A DNA stretch of 64,000 bases from Bradyrhizobium genosp. SA-3. Its GTDB lineage: Bacteria > Pseudomonadota > Alphaproteobacteria > Rhizobiales > Xanthobacteraceae. Below the pieces are notes generated by a model. That model saw only the letters and a list, made by a program, of their open reading frames with translations. It did not search any database and had not been told where the DNA came from. This document shows positions 1 through 9,194 of the stretch, in pieces; the first letter of the stretch is position 1; every line of letters begins with the position of its first letter. A program made the translations under genes and the position numbers. Where the stretch lies: assembly GCF_004212635.1 (NCBI RefSeq), contig NZ_PSRT01000004.1, forward strand, positions 51,205-115,204. Reading direction: 5' to 3'.

Positions 1-1
1 C

Positions 2-826
2 TATCACATCCCGCGAGGAGGCCTTCCGCCCCAGACGGATCTTCTGAGTGGCCGGGCGGTCTTTACGAACGCCTACGCCGTCATCCCCAACGGCGTGCAG
101 CGCGATATCGTCGTCAGCCACCTGCCGCACTGGGACGACACGCGCATCTGGGTCCTGGCGCGACCGCTGTCCGGTTTCGCCGAGACGTTCTCCCACTATC
201 TCATGGAAATCGCGCCGGGTGGAGGAAGTGAAGTTCCCGAGCCGGACAAAGACGCCGAGGGCGCGTTGTTCGTCGTGGGCGGTCAGTTGGTCCTCACATT
301 GGCGGACAGGGAGCGTGAGCTCAGGCCCGGCGGCTTCGTCTATCTGCCACCTGGCTGCGCCTGGAGCATTCGCAACCGGGACCAGAGCCCGGCACAGCTT
401 CACTGGATCCGCAAGCTGTATCAGCGCGTGCCCGGATTGGCCGAGCCCGAGGTGATCGTGACCCATGCAGACTCGGTTGAACCGGTAGCGATGCCGGGCA
501 CCGAGGGAAGGTGGGCAACCACGCGCTTCATCGATCCGGCCGACATGCGGCATGACATGCACATCAATATCGTCACGTTCGAGCCGGGTGCGACGATCCC
601 CTTTGCAGAGACGCACGTCATGGAGCACGGATTATATGTCCTCGAGGGCAAGGCCGTGTACCGTCTTAATCGGGACTGGGTCGAGGTCGAGGCCGGAGAC
701 TATATGTGGCTGCGCGCCTTCTGCCCGCAGGCATGCTACGCAGGAGGCCCCGGTCGGTTTCGCTATCTGCTTTACAAGGACGTCAACCGGCACATGAATC
801 TGCGGCAGGGAGCTCCGCTGATTTGA
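2..826 (+). CDS. allE: (S)-ureidoglycine aminohydrolase (bicupin), 5' end cut by window edge
   Basis: The enzyme releases ammonia from (S)-ureidoglycine to give (S)-ureidoglycolate in purine (allantoin) degradation. The frame is already open at the first full codon of the window and encodes YHIPRGGLPPQ, a typical N-terminal region of this family, so the true start lies upstream. The GTG at 95 is internal. Two cupin folds are visible. The C-terminal one has the metal-ligand pattern E-T-H-x3-H in FAETHVMEHG and a later Q in FCPQACY, matching the Mn site of this family. The stretch ARPLSGFAETFSHY is also characteristic. No neighbouring allantoin gene is inside the window. Confidence 0.9.
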   Translation, partial: YHIPRGGLPPQTDLLSGRAVFTNAYAVIPNGVQRDIVVSHLPHWDDTRIWVLARPLSGFAETFSHYLMEIAPGGGSEVPEPDKDAEGALFVVGGQLVLTLADRERELRPGGFVYLPPGCAWSIRNRDQSPAQLHWIRKLYQRVPGLAEPEVIVTHADSVEPVAMPGTEGRWATTRFIDPADMRHDMHINIVTFEPGATIPFAETHVMEHGLYVLEGKAVYRLNRDWVEVEAGDYMWLRAFCPQACYAGGPGRFRYLLYKDVNRHMNLRQGAPLI

Positions 827-998
827 CCTCGAGTAGCGTCGGCTTCGTGTAGCGCCCGACAATCCGGCCCGGACCGCCGGCTTCCACGCGGCGCGGCTGC
901 CGACTTGCAGGCGCGCCCGCACGATCGATCCGTCCAGGAACCATCACGGCAAGCATGAGTTGGCCGGTCGGGCAGGGCGAAAGTCACGAGGCTCAACC

Positions 999-1451
999 GT
1001 GCAAGACGACATGCGCGTCCGTTCCACCGCGCAGATCGCGGGGCATCCGATTCATCCGATGCTGGTGCCGATCCCGATCGTGTGCTTCATCGGGGCGCTG
1101 TTCACTGACATCGCCTATGTCGCGAGCGCCGAGATCATGTGGGCGGATTTTTCCGCCTGGCTTCTGCTCGTCGGCGTCATCTTCGGCGTGCTCGCGGCGA
1201 TCGCGGGCCTGACTGATTTCCTCGGCAACCGGCTGGTGCGGACGCAAGCGCCGGCGTGGCCGCATCTGATCGGCAACGCCGTGGCGCTGGTCCTTGCGAT
1301 CTTCAATACGATGATTCACATGCGCGATGCCTGGACCTCGGTGTGGCCGGCGGGGCTCGTGCTTTCGGCGCTGACCGTGCTGATCCTGCCCGTCACCGGC
1401 TGGCTCGGCTGGGCCATGGTGTATCGCCACGGCGTGGGAGTTGCGCGATGA
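999..1451 (+). CDS. DUF2231 family integral membrane protein
   Basis: A small membrane protein of unknown function. After an N-terminal [13 protein letters not shown] motif typical of DUF2231 come about four hydrophobic segments. The GTG at 999 is chosen because ACGAGG lies 8 bases upstream; ATG at 1011 is the alternative, and a TTG at 960 would add an unlikely leader. The stop overlaps the next start (ATGA at 1448-1451), so the gene is translationally coupled to the PQQ-type dehydrogenase lipoprotein. A role beside that periplasmic or outer-membrane enzyme, perhaps in electron transfer, is inference only. Confidence 0.8.
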   Translation: MQDDMRVRSTAQIAGHPIHPMLVPIPIVCFIGALFTDIAYVASAEIMWADFSAWLLLVGVIFGVLAAIAGLTDFLGNRLVRTQAPAWPHLIGNAVALVLAIFNTMIHMRDAWTSVWPAGLVLSALTVLILPVTGWLGWAMVYRHGVGVAR

Positions 1452-2785
1452 AGTTCTCGATTGCCCGCGCGCTGTTGTGCTCTTCGTTGCTGTGTCTGGC
1501 CGGCTGCAATGACGGCAGCGGCGATCCGAAGGCGCAAATCGGCGCCAATCCGACGCTGCCGGACATCCAGCAATATCTGCTGCCGCCGGTCCACATCGCC
1601 CGCATTGTCGGTTGGAAGAAGGACGAGACGCCGGCCGTTGCGCAGGGCTTGCAGGCCAAGGCGTTTGCGACCGGCTTGCAGCATCCGCGTTTCCTCTACG
1701 TGTTGCCCAACGGCGACGTGCTGGTGGTGGAATCCAAGGCGCCGAAGGGAGCCGCGATCAAGCGGCCCAAGGAGATCGTCATGGGATATATCGAGTCCTG
1801 GGCGACATCGGGCGGCGGCGACACCGGGCCGGGTAACCGCATCACGCTCCTGCGTGACAGCAATGGCGACGGCGTGCCTGACACGCAAAGTGTCTTCCTC
1901 GACCATCTCAACTCGCCGTTCGGCGTCGCGCTGGTCGGCAACGATCTCTATGTCGCCAACACCGATGCGATCGTGAAATATCCCTACACCGAGGGCGACA
2001 CCAAGATCACCGCACCCGGCACGGTGCTGACGCCGCTGCCGGGCGGGCCGATCAATCATCACTGGACCAAGAGCCTGGTCGCGAGCCCCGACGGTTCAAA
2101 ACTCTATGCCGGCGTCGGCTCCAACAGCAACATCACCGAAAACGGCATGGAGGCCGAGCACAATCGCGCCGCCATCCTCGAGGTCGACCGTGCCAGCGGC
2201 CGCTGGCGCATCTTTGCAAGCGGCCTGCGCAATCCGAACGGTCTCAGCTTCGAGCCGCAGACCGGTGCGCTGTGGACAGTGGTGAACGAGCGCGACGAGA
2301 TCGGTCCCGATCTCGCGCCCGATTACATGACGTCGGTCAAGGACGGCGGCTTCTACGGCTGGCCTTACAGCTATTGGGGCCAGCACGTCGATCCCCGCGT
2401 CAAGCCGGAGCGGCCGGACCTCGTCGCCAAGGCGATCGTGCCGGACTATGCGCTGAGCTCGCATGTCGCCCCGCTCGGGATGGCTTTCTCCGCCGGGACC
2501 AGTTTGCCGGCTGCCTATCGCAATGGCGCCTTCGTCGGTGAGCACGGCAGTTGGAACCGGCAGGTGCTGAACGGCTACAAGGTCGTGTTCGTGCCGTTTG
2601 CGGATGGCAAGCCGAGCGGGCCGGCGCAGGATGTCGTGACCGGCTTCCTCAACAGCGACAATCAGGCGCGCGGACGTCCCGTCGGCGTCGCCATCGACAA
2701 GACCGGCGCGCTGCTGGTGGCCGACGACAGTGGCAACACGGTGTGGCGGGTGACCGCGGTGCGTCCGCAGCTGACGCAACGTTAA
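1448..2785 (+). CDS. PQQ-dependent sugar (L-sorbosone-type) dehydrogenase, lipoprotein
   Basis: A predicted periplasmic beta-propeller quinoprotein of the soluble glucose/sorbosone dehydrogenase family, 445 residues. The first 20 residues form a lipoprotein signal peptide with lipobox LAGC and acylated Cys20. Propeller-like repeats include [30 protein letters not shown] and [16 protein letters not shown], all usual in this family. The ATG at 1448 overlaps the stop of the DUF2231 gene; the frame continues further upstream but lacks a signal peptide there. The substrate cannot be read from sequence. Some family members are aldose dehydrogenases and others are uncharacterised. Confidence 0.85.
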   Translation: MKFSIARALLCSSLLCLAGCNDGSGDPKAQIGANPTLPDIQQYLLPPVHIARIVGWKKDETPAVAQGLQAKAFATGLQHPRFLYVLPNGDVLVVESKAPKGAAIKRPKEIVMGYIESWATSGGGDTGPGNRITLLRDSNGDGVPDTQSVFLDHLNSPFGVALVGNDLYVANTDAIVKYPYTEGDTKITAPGTVLTPLPGGPINHHWTKSLVASPDGSKLYAGVGSNSNITENGMEAEHNRAAILEVDRASGRWRIFASGLRNPNGLSFEPQTGALWTVVNERDEIGPDLAPDYMTSVKDGGFYGWPYSYWGQHVDPRVKPERPDLVAKAIVPDYALSSHVAPLGMAFSAGTSLPAAYRNGAFVGEHGSWNRQVLNGYKVVFVPFADGKPSGPAQDVVTGFLNSDNQARGRPVGVAIDKTGALLVADDSGNTVWRVTAVRPQLTQR

Positions 2786-2842
2786 GCGCGCCGGCGCGTT
2801 ATCGGGCAGACGGTCTCTGAACGCCAAGCCAGGAGTTGGACC

Positions 2843-3046
2843 ATGGGCCTTGCTCAATATGCCATCGTGCCGGTGCAGGACGAATGGGGCGTGCTGCACG
2901 ACGGCGACGTCAAGAGCAGATACGCCACCAAGGAAGCCGCATTCGAGTCGGCGGTTGCCGCGGCATCCCTGGCCCTTCGCGAGGGACACGAAGTCCATGT
3001 CAGCGTCCCTGGCCGCGAAGCCGGCGAGACTGCACTCGGTGTTTAG
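2843..3046 (+). CDS. small hypothetical protein (DUF2188-like pattern)
   Basis: A 67-residue soluble protein preceded by AGGAG 8 bases before the ATG. It has an aromatic beta-strand start (W15), then RYATKEAAFESAVAAASLA, then a strand EVHVSVPG. The order of W, a (K/R)Y-x-T-K-x-x-A helix and a final strand resembles small DUF2188-type proteins, but the match is only by eye. It lies between the PQQ-type dehydrogenase gene and another small gene on the same strand. No function is claimed. Confidence 0.6.
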   Translation: MGLAQYAIVPVQDEWGVLHDGDVKSRYATKEAAFESAVAAASLALREGHEVHVSVPGREAGETALGV

Positions 3047-3087
3047 AGCGCCGCGACGCGGATAGCATTCGAGAGGAGGAGGCCAAG

Positions 3088-3258
3088 ATGACCAAGCCTC
3101 GCGAGCAGAATGGCGTCGAGCCGCCGCTGTCCGAAGACGATATCCAGCGCGATCAGCTCGGCCCACGCGGCGTGCCCGGCGCGCCCGACCCGGCCAGGAT
3201 GACGCCGCAACGCGACAAGAAGACGCCGAAGCATATCGAGCCCGGCCACACCGCGTGA
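3088..3258 (+). CDS. small hydrophilic hypothetical protein
   Basis: A 56-residue, Pro- and charge-rich protein that looks disordered (DQLGPRGVPGAPDP in the middle). A strong ribosome-binding site, GAGGAGGAGG, lies at 3072-3081 just before the ATG at 3088. The good site and the position 41 bases after another small gene suggest it is expressed. No family is recognised. It could be a stress-related small protein of the kind common in rhizobia, which is inference. Confidence 0.55.
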   Translation: MTKPREQNGVEPPLSEDDIQRDQLGPRGVPGAPDPARMTPQRDKKTPKHIEPGHTA

Positions 3259-3620
3259 CGCGGCTCTGCGGCTCATGATCAGACGATCAACCGCCCGCGC
3301 CGCGCGGCAATCCCAACCGCAACCTCGGCACAGGCGTTGAAATCGAGACGGCCGGCTTCGATGCCATCGGGCGTGCCGGCCGCCAGTCCGCGCGCATAGC
3401 CGCTGCCCGGGCGTTCGCCCGGCATAACATCATGTTAGGTTTATCGCATAACTGGGTAATTGTGTTAGCCCGGCGAAAGCCTATTGTCGCCCCCCATCAG
3501 ACACCGACCGGCAGTGACAAGCGCTCGCGAAACTCCGCAGAGCGTCCGAAGATTGCTGCCCAATTTTCGAGCGAAGCCCGCCAACGGGCCGTCAGCAAAC
3601 CAGATTGGGAGGATTTTGAG
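3259..3620. other. intergenic region with a possible minus-strand gene remnant
   Basis: No complete gene is seen. On the minus strand 3425-3279 an ATG frame of 48 codons reads like the C-terminal end of an enzyme (GLAAGTPDGIEAGRLDFNAC) and is closed by an in-frame TAA just upstream, so it may be a remnant. Around 3420-3470 the sequence becomes AT-rich and could hold the promoter of the MFS gene: TTGTGT at 3460-3465 and TATTGT at 3482-3487, spaced 16. Both points are weak. Confidence 0.3.
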
Positions 3621-5018
3621 ATGGTCACGACGCGCGCGATCCATGACATGACTCAGTCCAGGAAGGCTGCCGCAAGCGGCTGGATCGGGTCGGCACTCGA
3701 ATATTATGACTTCTTCATCTACGCGACAGCCGCCTCGCTGATCTTCCCGCAGATCTTCTTCCCGTCGGACAATCCCACAGTCGCAATCGTCGCATCGCTT
3801 GCGACCTATGGCGTCGGATACGTGGCGCGGCCGATCGGTGCCTTCGTCCTCGGACATTGGGGCGACACGCATGGCCGCAAGACCGTTCTCATCCTTTGCA
3901 TGTTCCTGATGGGCCTCTCGACGATGGCGGTAGGTATCCTGCCGACGTATCAGCAGGCCGGCATCCTGGCGCCGATCCTGCTCGTCATCCTGCGCCTTGT
4001 GCAGGGATTTGCCGTGGCTGGTGAAATCTCCGGCGCGAGCTCGATGATCCTGGAGCACGCGCCGTTCGGCCGGCGCGGCTTCTATGCGAGCTTCGCCCTT
4101 CAGGGCGTGCAGGCCGGACAAATTCTGGCGGCAGCCGTCTTCCTGCCGCTGGCGGCCTATATGCCGACCGACGCCTTCAACAGCTGGGGCTGGCGGATTC
4201 CGTTCCTGCTCAGCTTCTTCGTCATCGTCGCCGGCTACGTCATTCGCCGCGAAGTCAATGAGACGCCTGCTTTTGCCCGAGAGGACGAGCGGGGAGAAAC
4301 GCCACGGGCTCCGATCGTCCAGGCCATCAAGCTGAGCTGGCCCGACATGCTGCGGGTCATCTGCATGGCGCTCATGAATGTCATTCCGGTCGTTGCGACC
4401 ATCTTTGGGGCGGCCTACGCGGTCCAGCCGGCCTATGGCATCGGCTTTGCCAAGGACGTCTATCTGTGGATCCCGGTGCTCGGAAACATGCTGGCCGTGT
4501 TCGTCATTCCCTTCGTCGGCCATCTCTCCGACAAGGTCGGCCGCAAGCCCCCGATCATCGTGGGCGCGCTGCTCTCCGGCCTGCTCGCCTTCGGCTATCT
4601 CTATGCCATCAGCATCAGGAACGTGCCGCTCGCGATCCTCCTCTCGCTCCTGATGTGGGGCGTGGTCTATCAGGGCTACAACGCGATCTTCCCGAGCTTT
4701 TACCCGGAGCTCTTTCCGACGCGCACCCGTGTGTCGGCCATGGCGATTTCGCAGAACATCGGCACGACCATCACGGCGCTGCTTCCGGCTTTGTTCGCGA
4801 CCGTGGCGCCTCCCGGCTCGGCCAACATTCCCCTGACGGTCGGGGCGATCGCCTTCGGCATCACTGTCATCGCGGCACTGGCGGCCGTCACGGCTCGCGA
4901 AACCTATCGGATCAGCATCGACGATCTCGGTAATCCCCAGGCCGTTCCGATGGCGCGGGCCGACTATGAGCGGCAGCGTGCGGAGGCCGCGAGCGGTGCA
5001 GCCGCAATTCCGACCTGA
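3621..5018 (+). CDS. MFS transporter, metabolite:H+ symporter (MHS) family
   Basis: A 465-residue inner-membrane transporter with about 12 helices. The N-terminal EYYDFFIYATAA, the motif-A loop GHWGDTHGRKT and the mid-protein repeat GHLSDKVGRKPP are hallmarks of the MHS group (ProP, shikimate and KgtP-like symporters), which take up organic acids or zwitterions. The ATG at 3621 is chosen because GGGAGG lies 8 bases upstream; the frame is open further 5' but has no transporter-like sequence. It precedes a beta-keto acid cleavage enzyme, so it may import that pathway's substrate, which is inferred. Confidence 0.85.
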   Translation: MVTTRAIHDMTQSRKAAASGWIGSALEYYDFFIYATAASLIFPQIFFPSDNPTVAIVASLATYGVGYVARPIGAFVLGHWGDTHGRKTVLILCMFLMGLSTMAVGILPTYQQAGILAPILLVILRLVQGFAVAGEISGASSMILEHAPFGRRGFYASFALQGVQAGQILAAAVFLPLAAYMPTDAFNSWGWRIPFLLSFFVIVAGYVIRREVNETPAFAREDERGETPRAPIVQAIKLSWPDMLRVICMALMNVIPVVATIFGAAYAVQPAYGIGFAKDVYLWIPVLGNMLAVFVIPFVGHLSDKVGRKPPIIVGALLSGLLAFGYLYAISIRNVPLAILLSLLMWGVVYQGYNAIFPSFYPELFPTRTRVSAMAISQNIGTTITALLPALFATVAPPGSANIPLTVGAIAFGITVIAALAAVTARETYRISIDDLGNPQAVPMARADYERQRAEAASGAAAIPT

Positions 5019-5039
5019 CGCGGGAGCTAAAGAAGCGAT

Positions 5040-5069
5040 GCCGCTGCGATCGATAATGTTTGCAGCGGC
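5040..5069 (+). terminator. hairpin after the MHS transporter gene
   Basis: An 8-bp perfect stem (GCCGCTGC paired with GCAGCGGC) lies 21 bases after the transporter stop. There is no U-tract behind it, so it may be only a weak terminator or an mRNA-end stabiliser. Confidence 0.35.
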
Positions 5070-5141
5070 GGGGCTCCAAGCGTTACGTAATTGCCTAGGC
5101 GAACTTGGCGCGCGCGAGCGCTGGAATCATGAGGTTGTTGG

Positions 5142-5969
5142 ATGAACCCCGCTGTCGTTGCTGTCGCGATCACCGGCTCCGTTCCGCGCAAGAAGGACAA
5201 TCCGGCGGTCCCCATCCTGCCGTCCGAGCAGATCGAATCGACGCAACAAGCCTTCGAGGCCGGCGCCACGCTTGCGCATATCCATGTTCGAAACGATGAT
5301 GAGACGCCGTCCTCCGACCCCGAGCGATTTGCCCTGGTGCAGGAGGGAATCAGGAAGCATTGTCCGGGCATGATCGTCCAGTTCTCGACCGGCGGACGGG
5401 GCCGCGATCCCTCGGCGCGCGGCTCAGCGCTTTATCTCAAGCCGGACATGGCCTCGCTCTCCACCGGATCAGTGAACTTTCCGACGATAGTTTACGAGAA
5501 CAGCGCCGCGCTGGTCGAAACGCTCGCCACCAGCATGAAGGCGAATGGCATTCGGCCGGAAATCGAGATCTTCGATTTGTCGCATCTGCATGGCGCCCGC
5601 CGCCTGATCGAGGCGGGCCTGATCGACCAGCGTCCGCACGTGCAGTTCGTCATGGGCGTCAAGAACGCTATGCCGGCGGACGAACATGTCCTCGACATCC
5701 TGCTGGGAGAGCTCAGGCGGCTGATCCCGAAAGCAACCTGGACTGCAGCCGGAATCGGGCGCCATCAAGCCGAGGTCATGGGCTGGGCGCTCGCGCGGGG
5801 TGCCGACGCGGTTCGCACCGGGCTCGAGGACAATATCAGGATCGACAAGACGCGCCTGGCCGCCAGCAACGCAGAGCTGGTGACCATCGCGGCCGAGGCT
5901 GTCGCACGGCGGGGCCGGCGCGTCGCGACCGCGACTGAGGCGCGATCCTTGCTCGGGATCGCAGGGTAG
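5142..5969 (+). CDS. beta-keto acid cleavage enzyme (BKACE, DUF849)
   Basis: A TIM-barrel enzyme of the 3-keto-5-aminohexanoate cleavage family, 275 residues. The family condenses a beta-keto acid with acetyl-CoA and splits it into acetoacetate and a new CoA ester. Zinc ligands are visible: His46 and His48 in HIHVR and Glu230 in VRTGLEDN. STGGRGRDPSARG and GVKNAMPAD also fit. The substrate of BKACE proteins varies (lysine intermediate, dehydrocarnitine and others) and cannot be read here. Two transporters and a CaiB/BaiF CoA-transferase around it suggest uptake and CoA-linked breakdown of a carboxylic acid. Confidence 0.88.
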   Translation: MNPAVVAVAITGSVPRKKDNPAVPILPSEQIESTQQAFEAGATLAHIHVRNDDETPSSDPERFALVQEGIRKHCPGMIVQFSTGGRGRDPSARGSALYLKPDMASLSTGSVNFPTIVYENSAALVETLATSMKANGIRPEIEIFDLSHLHGARRLIEAGLIDQRPHVQFVMGVKNAMPADEHVLDILLGELRRLIPKATWTAAGIGRHQAEVMGWALARGADAVRTGLEDNIRIDKTRLAASNAELVTIAAEAVARRGRRVATATEARSLLGIAG

Positions 5970-6102
5970 GGCGACCGTCCACCGGTCGACATGCTCCCGG
6001 CTGCCTCCTGCCATTCGGCCGCCGGCGTTCCCGTGCGCCGAGTCTCCGGGTATGACGGGGGCACAGGCGTGATCGGCGCCTGCCGGGCAGGCGACGGTTG
6101 GA

Positions 6103-7308
6103 ATGCGGTTCTTGAAATCTGACAGCAGGCTCATCGCGGTCCTGCTGGTGCTCGCGATCACACAGCTGGTCGGATGGGGCACGATCGGGCTTCCCGCCAT
6201 CATCGGGCGCGACCTTGCGGCGGACCTCGGCATGAACCTGCCGGCGGTGTTCGCGGGGACGTCCGTTCTCTATGTCTCCATGGGACTGTGCGCTCCCTGG
6301 CTCGCCAAGTCGTTTGCGCGGCATGGCGCGCGGACGGTCATGATGATCGGCACGGTCGTCACTGTGCCGGGCTTCGTGCTGCTGTCGCTGGCGCGCGAGC
6401 CGATGCTCTATTTCGCCGCCTGGATCGTGCTCGGCATCGCCGGCAGTGCCACGTTGTCGACCGGCGCCTATATCATGCTGAACGAGGTTGCCGGGCGGCA
6501 AGCCAAGAGCGCGATCGGCGCGCTCATGCTGGTGACGGGATTGTCCAACAGCATCTTCTGGCCGGCCACATCGTTCCTGAGCGGCCACCTCGGCTGGCGT
6601 GGAACATGCCTCGTCTATGCCACCATGTTGATCCTGGTTTCGCTTCCACTCTATGCGTTCGCGGCTCCGCGCCGGAAAGGCGCGGAAGGCGATGGCGGTG
6701 CGCCGGCCAAGCCTGAGGATGCGCCGGCAATTGCGCGGAGCACGTTTCGTCTCGTCGTTGCCGCGATCACCCTCAATGCCTTCGTCAATTTCGGCCTTTC
6801 CGCCATTCTCATCGAGCTGCTCCGGGCGGAGGGGTTGGCGCCGGCCCAGGCCATTGCCTTCGGCTCGATGCTCGGTGTGATCCAGGTCAGCGCGCGCGGG
6901 CTGGATTTCCTCGGGGGCGGGCGATGGGACGGCATCACGACCGGCCTCGTCGCAGGCACGGCCTTGCCGGTGGCGATGCTGCTGCTGATGATGAGCGAGG
7001 GCACGACCTGGGCGGTCGCGGTCTTCATCCTGCTCTATGGCGCCGGCAGCGGCGCAATGGCGGTGGCGCGGGCGACCATCCCGCTGGTGTTCTACGACCA
7101 GGCCGAGTTCGCCAAGGCCATGTCGATGATCGCGCTGCCGCTCAATCTCGCCTCGGCAATTTCGCCGCCGCTCCTCGTCGGCTTGCTCACGGAGTTCGGC
7201 AGCCGCGGTGCGCTCGGTCTCACCTTCGTCTGCTCCTGCGCGACCGTGCTGATCCTGGTCCTGCTCGGCCGGCGCCGGCCGCGAACTGTCGCCGCAGCCC
7301 TGACCTAA
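6103..7308 (+). CDS. MFS transporter
   Basis: A 401-residue protein with about 12 hydrophobic segments and a hydrophilic central loop (about residues 190-215, rich in Lys, Glu and Pro) separating two six-helix halves, as in MFS_1 proteins. QLVGWGTIGLPAI at the N-terminus resembles cyanate/YbfB-like exporters or uptake carriers. The substrate is unknown. It sits between the BKACE and CoA-transferase genes on the same strand, probably as part of the same catabolic group. Confidence 0.8.
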   Translation: MRFLKSDSRLIAVLLVLAITQLVGWGTIGLPAIIGRDLAADLGMNLPAVFAGTSVLYVSMGLCAPWLAKSFARHGARTVMMIGTVVTVPGFVLLSLAREPMLYFAAWIVLGIAGSATLSTGAYIMLNEVAGRQAKSAIGALMLVTGLSNSIFWPATSFLSGHLGWRGTCLVYATMLILVSLPLYAFAAPRRKGAEGDGGAPAKPEDAPAIARSTFRLVVAAITLNAFVNFGLSAILIELLRAEGLAPAQAIAFGSMLGVIQVSARGLDFLGGGRWDGITTGLVAGTALPVAMLLLMMSEGTTWAVAVFILLYGAGSGAMAVARATIPLVFYDQAEFAKAMSMIALPLNLASAISPPLLVGLLTEFGSRGALGLTFVCSCATVLILVLLGRRRPRTVAAALT

Positions 7309-7484
7309 GAAAGAATATTCACGGCGCGGAATTCGACGTCCACAGCCGACCCTTTTGCCGGGCAGGGGATGGCCGTATGCCGCCAGTGCAGTGCTCGGAG
7401 CCCGAAAATGGTGTATCGGCAAAGGTGCGTGGCCAGACCTTCGAGCCGCCGCGCCAAGATTCCAGTTCCCCGGAGGAAATCGAC

Positions 7485-8714
7485 ATGTCGGCCTTGCCGC
7501 TTTCAGGCATCAAGATCCTTGACCTCACCCGCGTGCTCGCCGGGCCCCTGTCGGCCCAGATGCTGGGGGATCTGGGTGCCGAGGTCATCAAGATCGAGCG
7601 GCCGGGCACCGGCGACGACGCGCGCGCGTTCGGCCCGCCTTACCTCGCCGATCCCGAGGGCAAGGCGAACAACAACAACTCGTTCTACCTCTGCGCCAAC
7701 CGCAACAAGAAGTCGGTCACGGTCAACATCGCCAAGCCGGAGGGGCAGGCGATCATCCGCGAGCTCGCCAAGGACGTCGACGTCTTCATGGAGAACTACA
7801 AGGTCGGCGATCTCAAGCGCTACGGCCTCGACTATGAGTCGATCAAGGCGATCAATCCCGGCATCATCTATTGCTCGGTGACCGGCTTCGGCCAGACCGG
7901 CCCATACGCGCCGCGCGCCGGCTATGATGCGATCCTGCAGGCGATGGGCGGCCTGATGAGCGTCACCGGCCATATCGACGGCGAGCCGGGCGAGGGCCCG
8001 ATGAAGGTCGGTCCCTCGATCGTCGACTACATGACCGGCATGAATTCATCGATCGGGATTCTCTCGGCGCTCTACCATCGCGACGCCAATGGCGGAGCGG
8101 GACAGCACATCGACGTCTGTCTGTTCGACACCGTCATCGCATCCTTATCGCACTGGCTCCAGATCTACCTCGTCAACGGCAAGACACCGCCGCGCCGCGG
8201 CACCTGGGGCAATGGCGGCATGCCGGCCGGCGTGTTCCGCTGCACCGACGGCGAGCTGATGCTGGTGGTCGGCAATGACGGCCAGTTCCAGCGCACCTGC
8301 GCCGTGCTCGGCGAGCCCGAGCTCGCCAGCGACAAGCGCTTCATCAAGAACAACGACCGCGTCGTGCACGGCAAGGAGATCATGGCGATCTTCGCCGGTC
8401 TGTTCCTGAAGAAGCCGGTGGCCCATTGGCTGGAAAAGCTCGAGGAAGCCGGCGTGCCTTCAGGGCCGATCAACAATTTCGAGCAGGTGTTTTCCGATCC
8501 GCACGTCCAGTCGCGCGGCATGCGGGTGAAGGTCAACCATCCCTTCGAGCCCGATCTGTCGCTGGTCCGCAATGCGCTCACTTTGTCCGAGACCCCGATC
8601 AAGGACTACCGCGCGCCGCCGCTTCTGGGCGAGCACACCCAGGAGGTGCTCACCGGCAAGCTCGGCTTTGATGCCGGCAAGATCGAGACGCTGAAGCAGC
8701 AGGGCATCATTTAG
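7485..8714 (+). CDS. CaiB/BaiF family CoA-transferase
   Basis: A class III CoA-transferase, 409 residues, that moves CoA between carboxylic acids (formyl-CoA:oxalate, carnitine and related). It starts with LSGIKILDLTRVLAGP, the family N-terminus. The catalytic aspartate is expected at Asp181 in VGPSIVDYMTGM. The ATG at 7485 has CGGAGG about 8 bases upstream; the frame is open further 5' but without homology. It probably activates the acid whose keto form is cleaved by the upstream BKACE; this is inferred from context. Confidence 0.88.
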   Translation: MSALPLSGIKILDLTRVLAGPLSAQMLGDLGAEVIKIERPGTGDDARAFGPPYLADPEGKANNNNSFYLCANRNKKSVTVNIAKPEGQAIIRELAKDVDVFMENYKVGDLKRYGLDYESIKAINPGIIYCSVTGFGQTGPYAPRAGYDAILQAMGGLMSVTGHIDGEPGEGPMKVGPSIVDYMTGMNSSIGILSALYHRDANGGAGQHIDVCLFDTVIASLSHWLQIYLVNGKTPPRRGTWGNGGMPAGVFRCTDGELMLVVGNDGQFQRTCAVLGEPELASDKRFIKNNDRVVHGKEIMAIFAGLFLKKPVAHWLEKLEEAGVPSGPINNFEQVFSDPHVQSRGMRVKVNHPFEPDLSLVRNALTLSETPIKDYRAPPLLGEHTQEVLTGKLGFDAGKIETLKQQGII

Positions 8715-8732
8715 TGCGCTTACCCTCGGGGG

Positions 8733-8783
8733 GCGGCGGTCGCGACCGCGGATGAGGCCCGTGCGATGCTCGGGCTTGCCTGA
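8733..8783 (+). pseudogene. 3'-terminal remnant of a second BKACE gene
   Basis: Directly after the CoA-transferase stop, one frame reads VATADEARAMLGLA then TGA. This matches the last residues of the BKACE encoded at 5142-5969 (VATATEARSLLGIA) at 10 of 14 positions. No body of such a gene remains before it. The simplest reading is a deletion or recombination that left only the 3' end of another BKACE copy. Confidence 0.45.
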
Positions 8784-8885
8784 AGCTTGCCCGCATCCCC
8801 AGATAATCCCGGTCCGTAGTTGCACAGGCTTTCGCTGCGCGCCCGATTCTGATCCGATCTCTCCACTTGAGCGGGAGGGAAGCGA

Positions 8886-9101
8886 ATGTCCTACACGATC
8901 GGGTTCCAGGCCAAGAACCAGAAGGGAATTCTGGCGACCGAGGCGGCGACCGCAAATCAGGCCGTCGCCATCATTGCCGCGCTGCGGCAAAGTTCCGATG
9001 AGATCAAGTTCATCCGTTCGCCGCAGGAAGGCGAGATGGGCATCGAGATGCTGCTGCTGCTCGCCAAGGAAGAGGCCGAGGAGATGCCGCAGCGGGTCTA
9101 G
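8886..9101 (+). CDS. small hypothetical protein
   Basis: A 71-residue protein with a strong ribosome-binding site (GGGAGGG, 8873-8879) before ATG. An N-terminal strand-helix unit (YTIGFQAK, then ATANQAVAIIAALR) is followed by an acidic C-terminal helix (EMLLLLAKEEAEEMPQ). No family is recognised. It lies between the CoA-transferase group and a RidA gene on the same strand. Confidence 0.6.
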   Translation: MSYTIGFQAKNQKGILATEAATANQAVAIIAALRQSSDEIKFIRSPQEGEMGIEMLLLLAKEEAEEMPQRV

Positions 9102-9194
9102 AGCCCGCCGCCACACTTCGATCGAAAGCGAACCATGCCGGCTGCAAGATGATATAGCACGGCGCCGTCTCGCTCGAACCGAAGGTGGCCGCCG

